Assembly: GCA_003342895.1 (NCBI GenBank)
Contig: PTFA01000035.1
Location: 604,022-668,021 of the forward strand
Origin: Casuarius casuarius
Lineage: Eukaryota; Chordata; Aves; Casuariiformes; Casuariidae
Reading direction: 5' to 3'
Length of the DNA stretch: 64,000 bases
The notes beneath the pieces were generated by a model that ran no database searches, was not told the origin of the DNA, and saw only the letters and a list, made by a program, of their open reading frames with translations. The position numbers and the translations under genes are program-made. Within the stretch, counting starts at the first letter, position 1; each line of letters opens with the position of its first letter. Below, one piece after another: positions 39,392-64,000 of the stretch.

Positions 39392-42300
39392 CTGTAACAA
39401 GAAACAAGTGTAACTTGAGAAACACACACAAATTCTCTTTTGTGTATCATAAACAACTTCACACAAAAGTGTGTTTGAAAACATGCAGCAACATAGAGAC
39501 GCACTCAAAGGTTATGAAGACTACAGTATATGAGGCCTATGGGAAGCCCTGGAGCCTTACAGGGAGATGCCCTATCATAACATTCCTAACTCCTAAACCA
39601 AACAGGCCACACTGGGGTATGTAAAACAGCAAGGATTAGGCAATTAGATAAAATCTTCATTGATGGAAGAAGCCGCACCAATGTGCAACCCCATCGCCTA
39701 GAAGTCAGGATCAGGCGCGGAGATCCACAGAGGAACAATACGGGAGCACAGGGTGCTCTCACTGATACAAAGCATGAATAAAGGTTCATTTTTTCTGTGG
39801 GGAAGAAAAGAAGCTGCCTAAAGTTTCTCCCTTAGCTCCACATAGCTACAGTTAAGCAAAAGATAGATTTTTTGAAGATTTTTTTTTCATTAGTGGACAT
39901 TCATTTGGAGGTTATGCTCAATAGAAGTACCATGTATGTGCTTTTGATATGGACTATGATGCTGATAGAAAAGGCGTCTCTGATTGTTTTCTATGAGAAC
40001 ACAATCATTGTAAACATAATCTTAACACCACACTTAAAAGACCATAGTCTTGTAAGAGAACTGTTTGGAAATTAAACTGCAAATGTCAACAAATTACAAA
40101 AGTTGCTTATTTGACATTGTGGGGCTTCCTCTTTTTAAATGAGAGTTTTACACTGCTAAAAACAACAAAGGGTAGTGTTATGCAGTAAGTATAACAGTGC
40201 ATATTTATTGGTATATGCAAGCAGTTCTACTGCTGAACTAATGCTGTTTATACTGACTACAATGTTATCCCAGCTCAGTTTGACATTTTCCAGTGTACAT
40301 GGACTAGATACTGGAGGAAAAAAAAAGCTGAATTATGATGGGAGATATCTGGCCACATCTTGCAAGGGCTACTGTGACTACACTCTGCACAAAAAAGGAA
40401 GAGCTGGGTTGTCTCGCATCCATTCATTTTACTTTACCCTGCAGTCTCACCTTCTCTGGACTACTTAGGATACGGAGAACCACATCTGCTGAGGTGGTGC
40501 TTTTATCCGCACCTTCAGCAGCGCCACCAGTGTTGGCTGAAATTAATTATTTGTATCAGCAGGTGAAAAGTTAAATCCCCACAGGTAGTATAACCATTTA
40601 GTTTGGTTTTTGTAATTTTTTCTCTTTGAAAGATGTTAGGATACTTTTTCCTTGAGTACTTAGGAAAAGCACAGGTGGCATTTAGAAGAACACCATGAAG
40701 GTATTTCATTTGTCTGATTCTCTTCCTCTCCTTGTATTCTTCGCCTTTCTTGTCTACTTATAGGATAAGCTTCTCCAGGCAGTATTCACTGTATTTAACA
40801 GTCATCTGTAAAATATGTTTTGCCTGGTTTCTGTAGGCACTAAGCCAAGCAAATAATAATGCTGGGATTTCTTCAAAGGCTGACTTCACAGGCTGAGAAA
40901 CACTGTGACACCACAGGAATGGGTTGAGATGGATAAAAGCTCACGTCAGCTATCTTCATTCCATCAAACTTGTTGACTCACTTAGTTAATACATTAAATT
41001 CCATTAGCAGGCACGTAAGGCACAGGAGCTGGCTTTTGCACAGGAAGAACTTAATGCTGTTAGGGACACAGAAGTAAAGCTGATTACACTGCGTATCTGC
41101 GAATGCATGACTCGGTTCTTTAGCCTTTAGTTAAATCATTATTTGGGTAAAATATTAAGAACCTTTCAGAGTAAAAGTAGTTTTTCAGCCTTTTTGGCTT
41201 TGTTAGTGTATAGAGAAATATTGTTTTAAAAATATTTTATTTTTGTATTTCCTAAGAGGAAAACTGTGCGCTGCAGGGCAAGACACTTTTCTGCCTGCTT
41301 TTTCCCTTTTAAAATCTCTATACTGTGCACAAGGAAGACTGCTGCACAATCAGAGAGCTGGAATCATGACACCAAAACCATAAAGGAACCAAAACTTCTA
41401 ATTAACTGTGAAAGAACATGCTTTATTCAGACTGTTTAAAAGTCTCTATCTTTCCAAGCTTTGGGGTACTTGGATTTCAAAATTTGGTTTAATTTCAGGC
41501 CCAATTTTCAACTCTATTTTAATGCTTCAAGAGAAAACTCAGCCAGACAAGAAAGCCTGATCTAATTTTGATGATAACCCTACTTTGAGCAGGGAGTTGG
41601 ACTAGATGACCTGCACAGGTCCCTTCCAAGCCAAATTAATCCATGATTGTACGATCCAAAGTCAGGAGCAAATGATGAACTGGCACACAGCACCAAACTG
41701 ACTGCGCTTGTTTCGCACATACTTGGGCACTGGCCTCTGTCCCGCTGAGAGAGCTCCAGAGGGTTCATTAAAAGCCCTTTTTTCTCTCTGATCCTAGGAA
41801 TTGCCTGACTGACTTGCCAGCAAGCAAGGCGTATAGCTACTGAGTGCCAAACCAGAGGCACTTGCTAAAGCTGCTTAAATGTTAGGATGCAGAGACAACT
41901 GGAGTCATTGCTTTTATTGGAAGTGCTACTTAGGGGGTTCCTTAGTTGCAGAAATATCATAAAATTATGCTGGTATATATTGGCTTCATTCTGCTAATTT
42001 CACTTGTTTAACCTCATTAGAAGGTCGTGTTCTGTATTTTCACAGTTTCCTCGGAAATGTCCCACCATTTTATCCCTTTGGGTAAAGAGACTGACAAATT
42101 ATGATGCTCACTTAACGCAGCCACAATGTCTTGCTGTGCTCTTCGCATACAAGCATGAAATCCTCGAGCATTTTCCTCTGAAGGTGGACCCAAAACGTTG
42201 CCAAGATCTGAAAGAAACTGTTCATGCTAATTGAACAGCTATTTTTGGAGGCAGCATGCCATATTGCCAGCTTATTCGCATATTTCTCCTGTGATCTATT

Positions 42301-42488
42301 TGCAATTAGGGGCAGGTATTTTCAATCTTCTTTGGGGAGATTCCTGCCATTTCTGAGAAGGCATACTCTCACGCGACACTGAAACCTCACCAGTTGCTAG
42401 AAAAATGTTCCTTCTTTTCACAAAGATGCATGTTTTTGAAAGCTAATTCTTCAGGCAGTGTTTTCAGTTAGCTGTAGTCAAAAATCTC
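39392..42488 (-). other. TMEM144 probable 5' intron
   Basis: About 3 kb between the first coding exon and the CpG island, with no coding signal. It holds a CR1 tail fragment at 41583-41657. Short open frames near 40175-40574 have no support. Confidence 0.55.
41583..41657 (+). mobile_element. CR1 LINE 3'-end fragment
   Basis: The plus strand reads 'ttgagcagggagttggacta', 'gatgacctgcacaggtccct', 'tccaagcc' and then 'atgattgtacgatcc'. This matches the well-known CR1 3' terminus, where 'ggttggactagatgacct' precedes a short ATTCTATGATTCT-like tail. Only the last 75 bases or so are recognisable; the 5' part is missing or too diverged. Confidence 0.85.
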
Positions 42489-42868
42489 CCTGACTGCTGG
42501 TGCAGTAGGTAACTTCTGCGGCGGGGGCGGCTCCTTCGGGGCTCGCCGCTTCACGGCGCTCCCCCACCCCGCCGCGCCCGCCTCCCCCAAACGTGGCCCC
42601 TTTCGCCCCCGGCCGGCCAGAAGCACCAGCCGGGTTGTTAGGGGCCTCGCAACAGCGACATCCCTCCCCCGAAACACTGACTGAAGGCGGCAAACATCCC
42701 TGCACGCAGGACGACAGCCGCCTCCTTTTCCCTTACAGAAGCGCTTCCGCAGGCTCCGCGCGAGCCGCCTCAGCCCCCGGCCCCCCTCTCGCTGCGGGCT
42801 CTGCTCTCGCTATGGCGCCGGTGCCTCCGCGCAAGCCCCTGCCAGCGCTGCCGCCCTCGTTACTCACA

Positions 42869-42968
42869 AGCCCGTCCCCGCCGCTCCGGCCTCCCGCACA
42901 GGCTGGCGCCGCCACCCGCCTCCGCCCCCCGCGGTGCGCGCCGCACCCCCACCCGCCGCCGCCATTAC
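42869..42968 (-). promoter_or_regulatory. Candidate 3' part of TMEM144 non-coding exon 1
   Basis: Sequence upstream (on minus) of the GTGAGTAAC donor. The true transcription start is unknown and could lie anywhere from here to about 43050. The YY1-like motifs, often just downstream of start sites in TATA-less promoters, favour a start near 42970-43040. Confidence 0.35.
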
Positions 42969-43015
42969 TGTCGAGGCGCCGCGCTCCCCACCCCCACCCG
43001 CCGCCGCCATTACTG
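42944..43015 (-). repeat. 27-bp perfect direct repeat at 45-bp period with YY1-like motifs
   Basis: Copies at 42944-42970 and 42989-43015 are identical. Read on minus, each starts CAGTAATGGCGGCGGCGGGT. The ATGs at 43010 and 42965 are 45 bases apart and therefore in the same frame. A related inverted copy, ctgtaatggcggcgacggcg, lies on plus at 43046-43065. Confidence 0.85.
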
Positions 43016-46000
43016 CCGGGGCGCTGCACCGCCGTGGCGGCCGCGCTGTAATGGCGGCGACGGCGGGGAGCTGTCGTGGCGGTTGCGGGAGGCCGCCGCT
43101 AGGGCCAAGGCCACCCGCTGGCTGGCCGTCGTGAAATATGTCGAAATAGGCACTCAGGACATGATAACACCCCCTCCCCCCCGGCTTAAACGGGATCTGA
43201 TGAGCCTTTTAATTGTGTTTTATGTTTTAGTGGAGAATCACCTGCGTATTTCACAGACCGACGTTGTGTGGGGATATTACGCTTGCAAAAGTGGGTGCTT
43301 CAAAGTCGGGAGGCAGAAATGAGGTTTCCCACTGCATCCTTGGCCCCCGTGGGTGTGCAGGCTGCATGCCCTACTTTAGGCACTTTATACTGTACTCAGT
43401 ACTGTATTTTTTTCCTAATTCAGCACACTGCTTCCAGTCACATTTAGAAGACAGTATTTCTGTGCCGCTGCGAAGGCGGCAGTATAAGCTTCCTGGTGGA
43501 TTTTTCTGCTGCGCTGATGGCTGCGGTAACTGAGGCCTCAAGAGTTTTTATTTTCTTCATGCCTGGAGTGAGGCCAGCGTTGCTGTCCTGGTATGACACG
43601 TGGCAAAAAGGCGCCCTGGTTTCGGGTGTCTTAGTGGCAGCGCCCGGGGCCAGCTGCACTTATGCATCGCTGGAGGACAGACTGCGACGACAAGCAAAAA
43701 AAGTGGCAAACTTCGTCAGCCCAGTCCGAGGCCTCCCGACCAGTTCAAGAGCTGCTTGGCTCGTGATGTAGTCCCTACAAGGCAAAGAGCGTGCTCAGCG
43801 TCATCGGCGTGTGGGAAGGCAGTAACATTTAGAAATTTGCTGTCTGGAGAGAAGGCAGTGGCTACTGCTCGTGTTATAAGCAGGAAGGCATGGAAAATAT
43901 TGGTGGCTGGCTCCCAGCTAAATTAGGGCAGCCGGGTTGGGCAGCCAGCACAGAGCAGATTTTTCGAAGTACAGAAATTACTCTGGGAAGCCCCCGTAAT
44001 GGTCAAATACTAAAACCAAGTGATAAAATCTTTTGCAGAGCGTTAAGCAGAGATTTTTTGCAGATTTCCCTGTAAGGATTTGACCCAGACCAGTTAAAGC
44101 GTAGACTATTAGTCAGCATGTTTAGTCATGAAGCAAACATTTCTCTCCATCCTTTTGGAGTACACTTTCCAGATGGCAGCTCAAATCCATCTCCTTGAAA
44201 ACACAGCACAAAATTTCAAAAGTAATGCTTCGTATTTTGAAAATCAAATCTGCATTATCCATAATAATGATATACAGCTTTTCTTGAGAGTTAAGTCCTC
44301 AGGCCCATAGACTCTGTAAAGCTAAGACTGTATCATACATCAATCATTTTAACATAAATGTCTGTACATGTGACATTTAGAGAGATGAACTGCAGAATGT
44401 CTCTATGGAAACAGTTTAGCTGTAGTGCATCCAAGAGGAACAGCATCCCACACTATAATCTCAAATGCAGCTTGAAGAAAAAGAAATGCTTTTTATTCTA
44501 AGAGCAGTATGAGTTTACATGTTACGTTGTTTTATTAAGAATATTTAATACAAAATGTTAATCTTTTGTATTGAACTACCTGCATGTAGAAAATAAGTGT
44601 ACACACAGTAATGAACCTAGCATGAAATGACATTCCTTCAAATGTGCAGGGAGAAGGAGGTGTTTTGAGTTTTGACCTCCGGATGCTCTTGATATTGAAC
44701 AATATGTTGTGACCCAAAATCTTGTCTCTGGTTTCATTTGGAAGAATAGATCTCAAAGGAGTCATCAGTAATCAGTTCTCCATCCTGTTTGAGCTGATAT
44801 GCATCTATTCCTCCCTGTTGCTTCTTCAAACCATGCAGGTTTTGCTGCGTTGTTTTCCTCATCAACACTGAACCTGAAACAGTACTGACAGTGCAGATGA
44901 AACATGTTGAATATGGAGAGATTCTAATTCATTGATTTGCGCTGTTTGGCTTCCTTGAAATCATAGGTTGTTGGAGGTGAAATGCGTATGGGAAAGGAAG
45001 TCTATGATATTTCCTGACATGGAAAATGACAGCATTCATACTTCAGATTTCAGAGCCTTCTGTGAACATAACGATATTGTACATGTAAAGATTGTCTTTT
45101 GTTGCAAAATTCTCTACAAACCAGCACAGAGAATATTTTGTTCTTTGCCAAATCACAGCAGCTTCTGCAGTAATGACTATAATGGAAAAAAACAAACTGG
45201 GATATACTGGAAGATTTAAAAAGTGATCATTTTACAATCCCATATCTCTTAAAACTGAAATGACTGGAGAAAGAAGTAAGATTAAGATGGAGAAATAAAA
45301 GATACATTGCTTTAAAATACAGAACTGTTACTTCTAAAAATAGGCATGCGATCTGGCATTCTGGAGGGAAACATACTGGCTGCTAGGTAGCTCATTGTAT
45401 TAATAATAATATTGTATTGCCATGTTGTTGCAAATGGTTTCCTCTGTACTTTGCATTTATCTTTAGTTCTTCAGATACAGTATTCATTACCCCAAAAGGC
45501 TGTACTTAATCTAAATTAAGGAAGAGGAATACCTAGGACAGATGTTGTAGGAAAGGAGCATGAATAATAATTCAGATGAGAAGGAAGAGGCTGTATTGGT
45601 AGGATGAAAAAGGATGAAACAGGTAAAAGGGTATAAGAGATTGCATATAGGAGGATGATTTATGTGTAAACCACATGAACAGGAGGTTTTAAGAACCTGC
45701 TGGTGAATTAGTGAATCTTCATTCTTTCCAAAAAATGGGTTACTACTGTCCTTCCAGTTTCAGAGATTTGAAACTGGAGCAGAGAGGTTAAGTGACTGGA
45801 TGGTGCTGTTTTCGGTTGCCAGCACGTGAGTGAAAGTGGGAGCTTGTGGTTCTTGGTCATTGGCTGAGTGCACTCATCTCCTGCAGGATGCTGCTCACAG
45901 ATACTGCTCATGCTGCTCACAGGTTGGCCAGAATTTCAGAAGTTAAAACAAAGAAACAAACACAAAAGCAGAAGAAAATAATGGCAAATGTGTAATTTGG

Positions 46001-47582
46001 GTATTCATTTACATTTTCAAAGCTATGTCCAGGAGTGAAAAGGGCTAGAAAATACTTCTTAGGTTCCTCTCTTCCCTCCATTGCTATTCTCCCATATTAG
46101 TTTTGATATTCCTGTGCCCCTAAACTTAGAAAGGGATATCACTGGCCGTGGAATATGGGTATATAAAGAAGTGACATGAGCAGAAGTTGACTTTAATGGA
46201 TGCAGACAGCAATATCACAAAAATAGTTTAGAGCAAAAAATAAATACAGACATTACATGCTAAATATAGGTAGGCAAAGTACAATAACCAGGCTGGAATT
46301 TGGTCACACAAGTAGCATTGTTTGGCCTATTCTTTCAAAAAATTTCCCTGGAATTTTTTATGACCACAGAGAAAGTACCTTTCAGCTCAGCCATGCCCTT
46401 TAGTGCTCCACTACAGCTTTGGGCTAGTAATGATTTAGAAGAAAGAATACTGCTAACCTGAACAACAAACATTTTCTTTGTGTCCTCTGTTTGTTTTCCA
46501 AACCAATCCATAGCCATTCCGCCCTTGATTATTCTGTGAAATCTAGTAGGGTGGTGGGGCTGTACATCACAGAGCTGAAAAAAGGAATGTTTCTTGATAT
46601 GTTATCTTTTAAAGATCCAGATATGAAAGTTAGAGGCAAATATCTCCTAAATTAACAGGATATTCCATTTATAGGATATTCAAATTTTGTTGAATTCCAG
46701 CCACTTTCCATTCCAAAGACTTTAGCAGTACAACATTTAAAGAATGAGTTACCTGTTATGAACATGAAAAATAAAGGAAATATTATTGTTATAATCACAT
46801 TTTAAAAACTTCAAGAAAACTCAAACAGTCAACATTGTGCATCAGTGGGACCACATATTTAAATTTCTAGGGTCCAAAGGAAATCAGGAGTGAAAAACAT
46901 TACTCCAAACCCTTTTATACCCCCCTCCAAATAATCTCTTAAAGAGTTATAGTAGGAAGATTGTATAGGTTACAAGATTTAGAAATGTTATAGCGAAAGA
47001 AACTGCTAGTAGCTTAAATTGGCTGGGTTTCAGCACTGCTTGATTGTAATGGTCAGATAATGGTAGTGTCTACATGGAAGAACTGAACATTGTAAAACAG
47101 CGTAATAACTTATTTAACCCAAGTGACTCAGTGCCAACAGCAATATAAGGTAAGAAAACAGAAATAACTCTAAGACATTTGAAAGAAATAGTGTAGTAAA
47201 AGCTTCTTGCTGAATTATTTGCTGTCAAAATCACTGTAAGTCAACACAGAATCCAGAAGGTATAATTGAGAGAGCTATTTACTTTGCAATATTTATCCTT
47301 AAAGGTGTGAGCATATCTTAGGCACTTCAAATATTTTCTGCATGCCTATATGTAAATATGCATGAAATTCTACTGTCAGGTTGCAGTATCTATTTACCCT
47401 TATTTTCTCTGGTTTTAGCTGTGTGACTTTGCTGATATTTTGCACCCTGTGCTGTTAGTAATTGGAATATAGGAGACAGCTCTCACTGTGAGCCGTTTAT
47501 AGTGCTGTGTTGGTCAAATGGGCCAGAAAAAGCTGGTGCTCCTCGCTAATGACCACCCCTCCTTTCGAGGGAGCCCCCAGAG

Positions 47583-47641
47583 TCTGATAATGTGCATCTG
47601 GCAGCTCCTGATCTAATAATGTGCATCTCTGGCAACTCCTT
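47583..47641 (+). repeat. Degenerate tandem duplication, about 30-bp unit
   Basis: Two adjacent copies share 'taatgtgcatct' followed by 'ggcagctcct' / 'ggcaactcct', differing by an extra 'ct' and point changes. Confidence 0.7.
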
Positions 47642-48389
47642 TAAAGTGCAAAACAATGTAACAGGGGTTTGTTAAGCAACAATAGCCACATATGTGCTAA
47701 TATTATTGATACGCTTCAATTTAGAGTTTGCTTGAATTTATCTTTCCTGTTTGGAAAACATCCCTTCAGTCAAATTTGAACTGGAAAAGAGAGAAGAGCT
47801 TTAGTGGCCAGGGAGATTTCTTACAATCCCCTTTTCCCTGAGAAACTAGTTTTGGAAAAAGCAGGTAATATGAAGGCTCTTTTTGTGATGGTGGGCAGGT
47901 ATCATGAATTCTTAACTCCACAGTACACATTTTAGACAAAGAGTGAAGAAAAGTGGTGGCCAATGGAAAAAAAATCCACCCATATGGAGTTTTATAAACT
48001 TAAGTTGGACCCATGTGAAACATAAACCAGTTCCTTAGTGATATATTTCCCTTGGTATTAATTATGGAATTGGGATTTTCTCTATTAATTTGAATTACAG
48101 CAAACATATACATTTGATTATTTTATACTTAGACAAGGCGAGGAGTCAGAAGTCGTAGCTTTGCCGTTGTCTCACTGTTTAATCCTGTGCAAGCCCTTAA
48201 CTTCTCCCTGCCTCAAGTTTTCCGTCTGTATAGTGACAATGCTACGTCTCGTTTTGGAAAGCACAAATAGAAAGCATACTCTGTAGCTGCTTAATAGCAT
48301 ATTTCATATGAGATTCTAAAAGCCACTAGCTGTTTTTCGCTTTTGACACAAGAACATATGATTCTCAAATGCTATAAAATTCCAAGGGC

Positions 48390-48405
48390 TTTTTTTTTTT
48401 TTTTA
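48390..48405 (+). repeat. Poly-T tract
   Basis: An uninterrupted run of about 16 T, flanked by 'aagggc' and 'aaagtg'. No linked retroposon body was recognised. Confidence 0.7.
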
Positions 48406-49393
48406 AAGTGTAGAAAATGGGAATTTCTTCAGTACATTTGCATGCAGCACACTAGAGGGCCCTCCGGAGTTAGAAATGGATGGAATGTACTTTTAGAAGG
48501 CACATACTTCACAGGACTTTTCATTACAGAATTTAAAATAGAAGTTTCTTTTTTTTTATAATGTGAGGTTCATGTAAGTTTATAGCAGTTCATATGCAAA
48601 CAACCTCTCAGTACAGTTAGCTTCCTAACAGTATTTAGCTTGCAATGAAATAACTAAAATGTGGACCATACTTAAAAATGAAATATGTGCTAGAATACTT
48701 GGAGAACGTCAGCTTTTACTAAGTTATTTGTATTAACCTAAGGAATTTACCAGAACAAAGGATGAGTCAAGCTGAATAGGTAAGAGATTTTTTATTTTTC
48801 TTGTAAGAAGTATACAATGTGTGCTTACTCTATCTTTGTTTCTTCGAGAGGATGTATAAGCCACTGTCATTTTGTTTGAAAAACTATAGTCCAGATCCTA
48901 TTTTATGGCTTCACAAGTCTGTAAAGATTAACCATCTTTCATCTTTAATTTGGGCTTATGAAGTGTATGAGCTGTATTCATATTAAACCAGGGAAATTTG
49001 GCACTGCTAATATGTTTTTCAATTTGTGAATATGTGCATATTAAACTGCTATAGTTACTGGTTAGTTAGTATAATTTACATGATTAACAAAAACCATGAG
49101 GTTTAGTGAGGACTTTGTCTCAGAAGAAAAAGTTGATGATGATCTGGGTTTGACAAGCTTTTCTTCTAATGTTGGAATACAATTGAGATTGCCAATTAAG
49201 CCTGTATTTCATGATGTTGGTATTTAATTAATACTGTAATTAGAAAGTGAAAGATGTATACTAGCACATCTCTAGATGCATACTGGCTGTCTCATTTAGA
49301 ACTTCTCTGTGTCTCTTAGACATTAGATTCACAGATGCTGTATTACTTTTGTGAATAATGAAATGCTCCTACTAATTCTTTTCTTTTTGGCAG

Positions 49394-49709
49394 TTTCAGA
49401 GAACTTCAGCTATTTTAGACCACAAGTCAGTAAACTTTGCTTACGTAGTTGCCTCCATTCATTCTCTGAAGCCAATCACTTCTCCTGTGGTGGCTGATAA
49501 GAATTTAACAGCTTGTTGAGGTGGAGTGTCAGCATCCTTAGTACTAAACACATTCCCAGGCATATCAGTAGCCTCTGTCCATCACCCATGCTGGAAGCTA
49601 TTTGGAAAAGGAGAAGTAGAAATCGGGGAAAGGAAATCATGCATCATCATCCTGGCTGGAATGTACTGAAGACTTTATGCTGTTTTCATCATGTGGATTT
49701 GCTAGAGAA
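49394..49709 (+). other. GASK1B 5' UTR in first coding exon (probable)
   Basis: A strong acceptor, TTCTTTTCTTTTTGGCAG|TTTCAG, ends at 49393, suggesting an upstream non-coding exon is spliced here. The segment carries several upstream ATGs, including one at 49677 that is in frame with the main start but in poor context. Confidence 0.55.
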
Positions 49710-63377
<13,668 letters not shown>

Positions 63378-64000
63378 AACACTCTTGTTCCTAACTGCAA
63401 GACAGTCTTTAAAAAAAATTACATGAGACAAAAACTGACAGTAAAATTAATTTTCTTCATAGGCTTATTTAATTTTTATTTTTCCAAACTAGCAAGCTTA
63501 TTTTTAAATAAGAAAACTTACATAGTTTAAAAGCATCAGCATTTAAATATCAGCTGCAACTCAACACAGTGAACTCAGTTCTACATCACCAGTGAAATGA
63601 AATGAAAAATAACCAAATAGTATAATAAATAATGCAGTAATATGCACAGTGAAGACTCCTCTTGTTAAACTGTTCCAGAATTAGCAGCAGAATTTTCAGT
63701 ACATTAGTCTGGATTAGTCTAACTTCCCTCATTCAAGTCAGTAAAACTTTTATTGCAAATTTAAATGGGAACAGAGATTTGTCAGCACTTAACACATCGA
63801 TGAAAATTGCCATCTCATCTGCCTGCTTAAACATACCTGGTGTAGGAGTTTGCCTTTTTGATTAAGAACACTAAAATTACAATATTTCCTAAAGCTTATT
63901 TTATTTTATTTCATTTTGATCTTTTGAAACCTGAGACCTAAATTTAGCTGTTCTAAAAGCAGGTATATTTCCATTGAACATGAGAGAAAGTTAGGAACAT
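63378..64000 (+). other. GASK1B 3' UTR and downstream DNA
   Basis: AT-rich sequence after the stop codon with AATAAA at 63624-63629, about 250 bases past the stop. The full 3' UTR may run beyond the window. The short plus-strand open frame at 63662-63865 is not supported as a gene. Confidence 0.6.
63624..63629 (+). terminator. Candidate GASK1B poly(A) signal
   Basis: Canonical AATAAA within 'tataataaataatgc'. It is the first clear signal after the stop; use of more distal signals cannot be excluded. Confidence 0.45.

Larger units (their letters stand above)
42490..43130. promoter_or_regulatory. CpG island, probable TMEM144 promoter and possibly divergent
   Basis: A sharp block of GC- and CpG-dense sequence in otherwise AT-rich DNA, placed between the 5' ends of TMEM144 (minus) and GASK1B (plus). 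It contains ATGGCGGC motifs of YY1 type on minus (two, in a direct repeat) and on plus (one, near 43050). On minus, CTT|GTGAGTAAC at 42868/42867 is a good donor for a non-coding first exon of TMEM144. No TATA box is evident. Open frames inside are a by-product of the base composition. Confidence 0.75.
43131..49393 (+). other. Spacer or GASK1B 5' intron, no coding exon seen
   Basis: About 6.3 kb with a moderately GC-rich, CpG-containing shoulder at about 43450-43780 and a degenerate 30-bp tandem duplication at 47583-47640. If GASK1B uses a non-coding first exon near the CpG island, this is its first intron. A donor such as GCTGCG|GTAACT near 43526 is possible but unproven. Confidence 0.5.

Noticed and set aside
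42593..43051. 152-codon Pro/Ala-rich frame in the CpG island
   Set aside because: Stop codons are rare in GC-rich DNA; the frame is a by-product of composition and repeats.
45708..45920. 70-codon minus-strand frame with Cys/Ser content
   Set aside because: No domain or conserved motif, no exon signals; typical chance frame.
49677..49709. Upstream in-frame ATG as the GASK1B start
   Set aside because: Poor context, and the 11 added residues have no counterpart in the family; the next ATG matches the mammalian start.

Overview
This window looks like nuclear DNA of a sauropsid vertebrate, most likely a bird. The genes have many short exons with GT-AG introns, interspersed repeats are few, and the clearest ones are worn CR1 retroposon fragments. 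A single compact CpG island lies between two head-to-head genes. The species cannot be fixed from sequence alone. There are no bacterial, phage, CRISPR or tRNA/rRNA features.

Layout. (1) 1-27168: about 27 kb of AT-rich intergenic DNA downstream of TMEM144, with simple repeats, a long pyrimidine-rich tract, a CR1 remnant at 25740-26100 and one unexplained exon-like open region on the minus strand at 21010-21412. (2) 27169-39333: the complete coding sequence of TMEM144 on the minus strand, in 11 coding exons (1074 nt, 357 codons plus stop), with every exon junction joined in phase. Its 5' UTR probably runs through an acceptor at 39392/39393 to a first non-coding exon in the CpG island. (3) 42490-43130: the CpG island, which has a 27-bp perfect direct repeat at 45-bp spacing and three YY1-like ATGGCGGC motifs (two on minus, one on plus), suggesting a divergent promoter. 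(4) 43131-49393: spacer or 5' intron. (5) 49710-63377: the complete coding sequence of GASK1B (FAM198B) on the plus strand, in four coding exons (1614 nt, 537 codons plus stop). (6) 63378-64000: 3' UTR and downstream DNA.

The two genes lie head to head, as GASK1B/FAM198B and TMEM144 do in mammals, so the block is conserved synteny. TMEM144 encodes a ten-span membrane protein of the drug/metabolite-transporter type. GASK1B encodes a Golgi type II membrane protein with a FAM20-like kinase fold. They share a neighbourhood and perhaps promoter elements; nothing shows a shared pathway.

No new multi-gene system was found. The items most worth a second look are the CpG-island repeat with its embedded upstream ORF, the unidentified coiled-coil-like open region at 21 kb, and several near-perfect palindromes.
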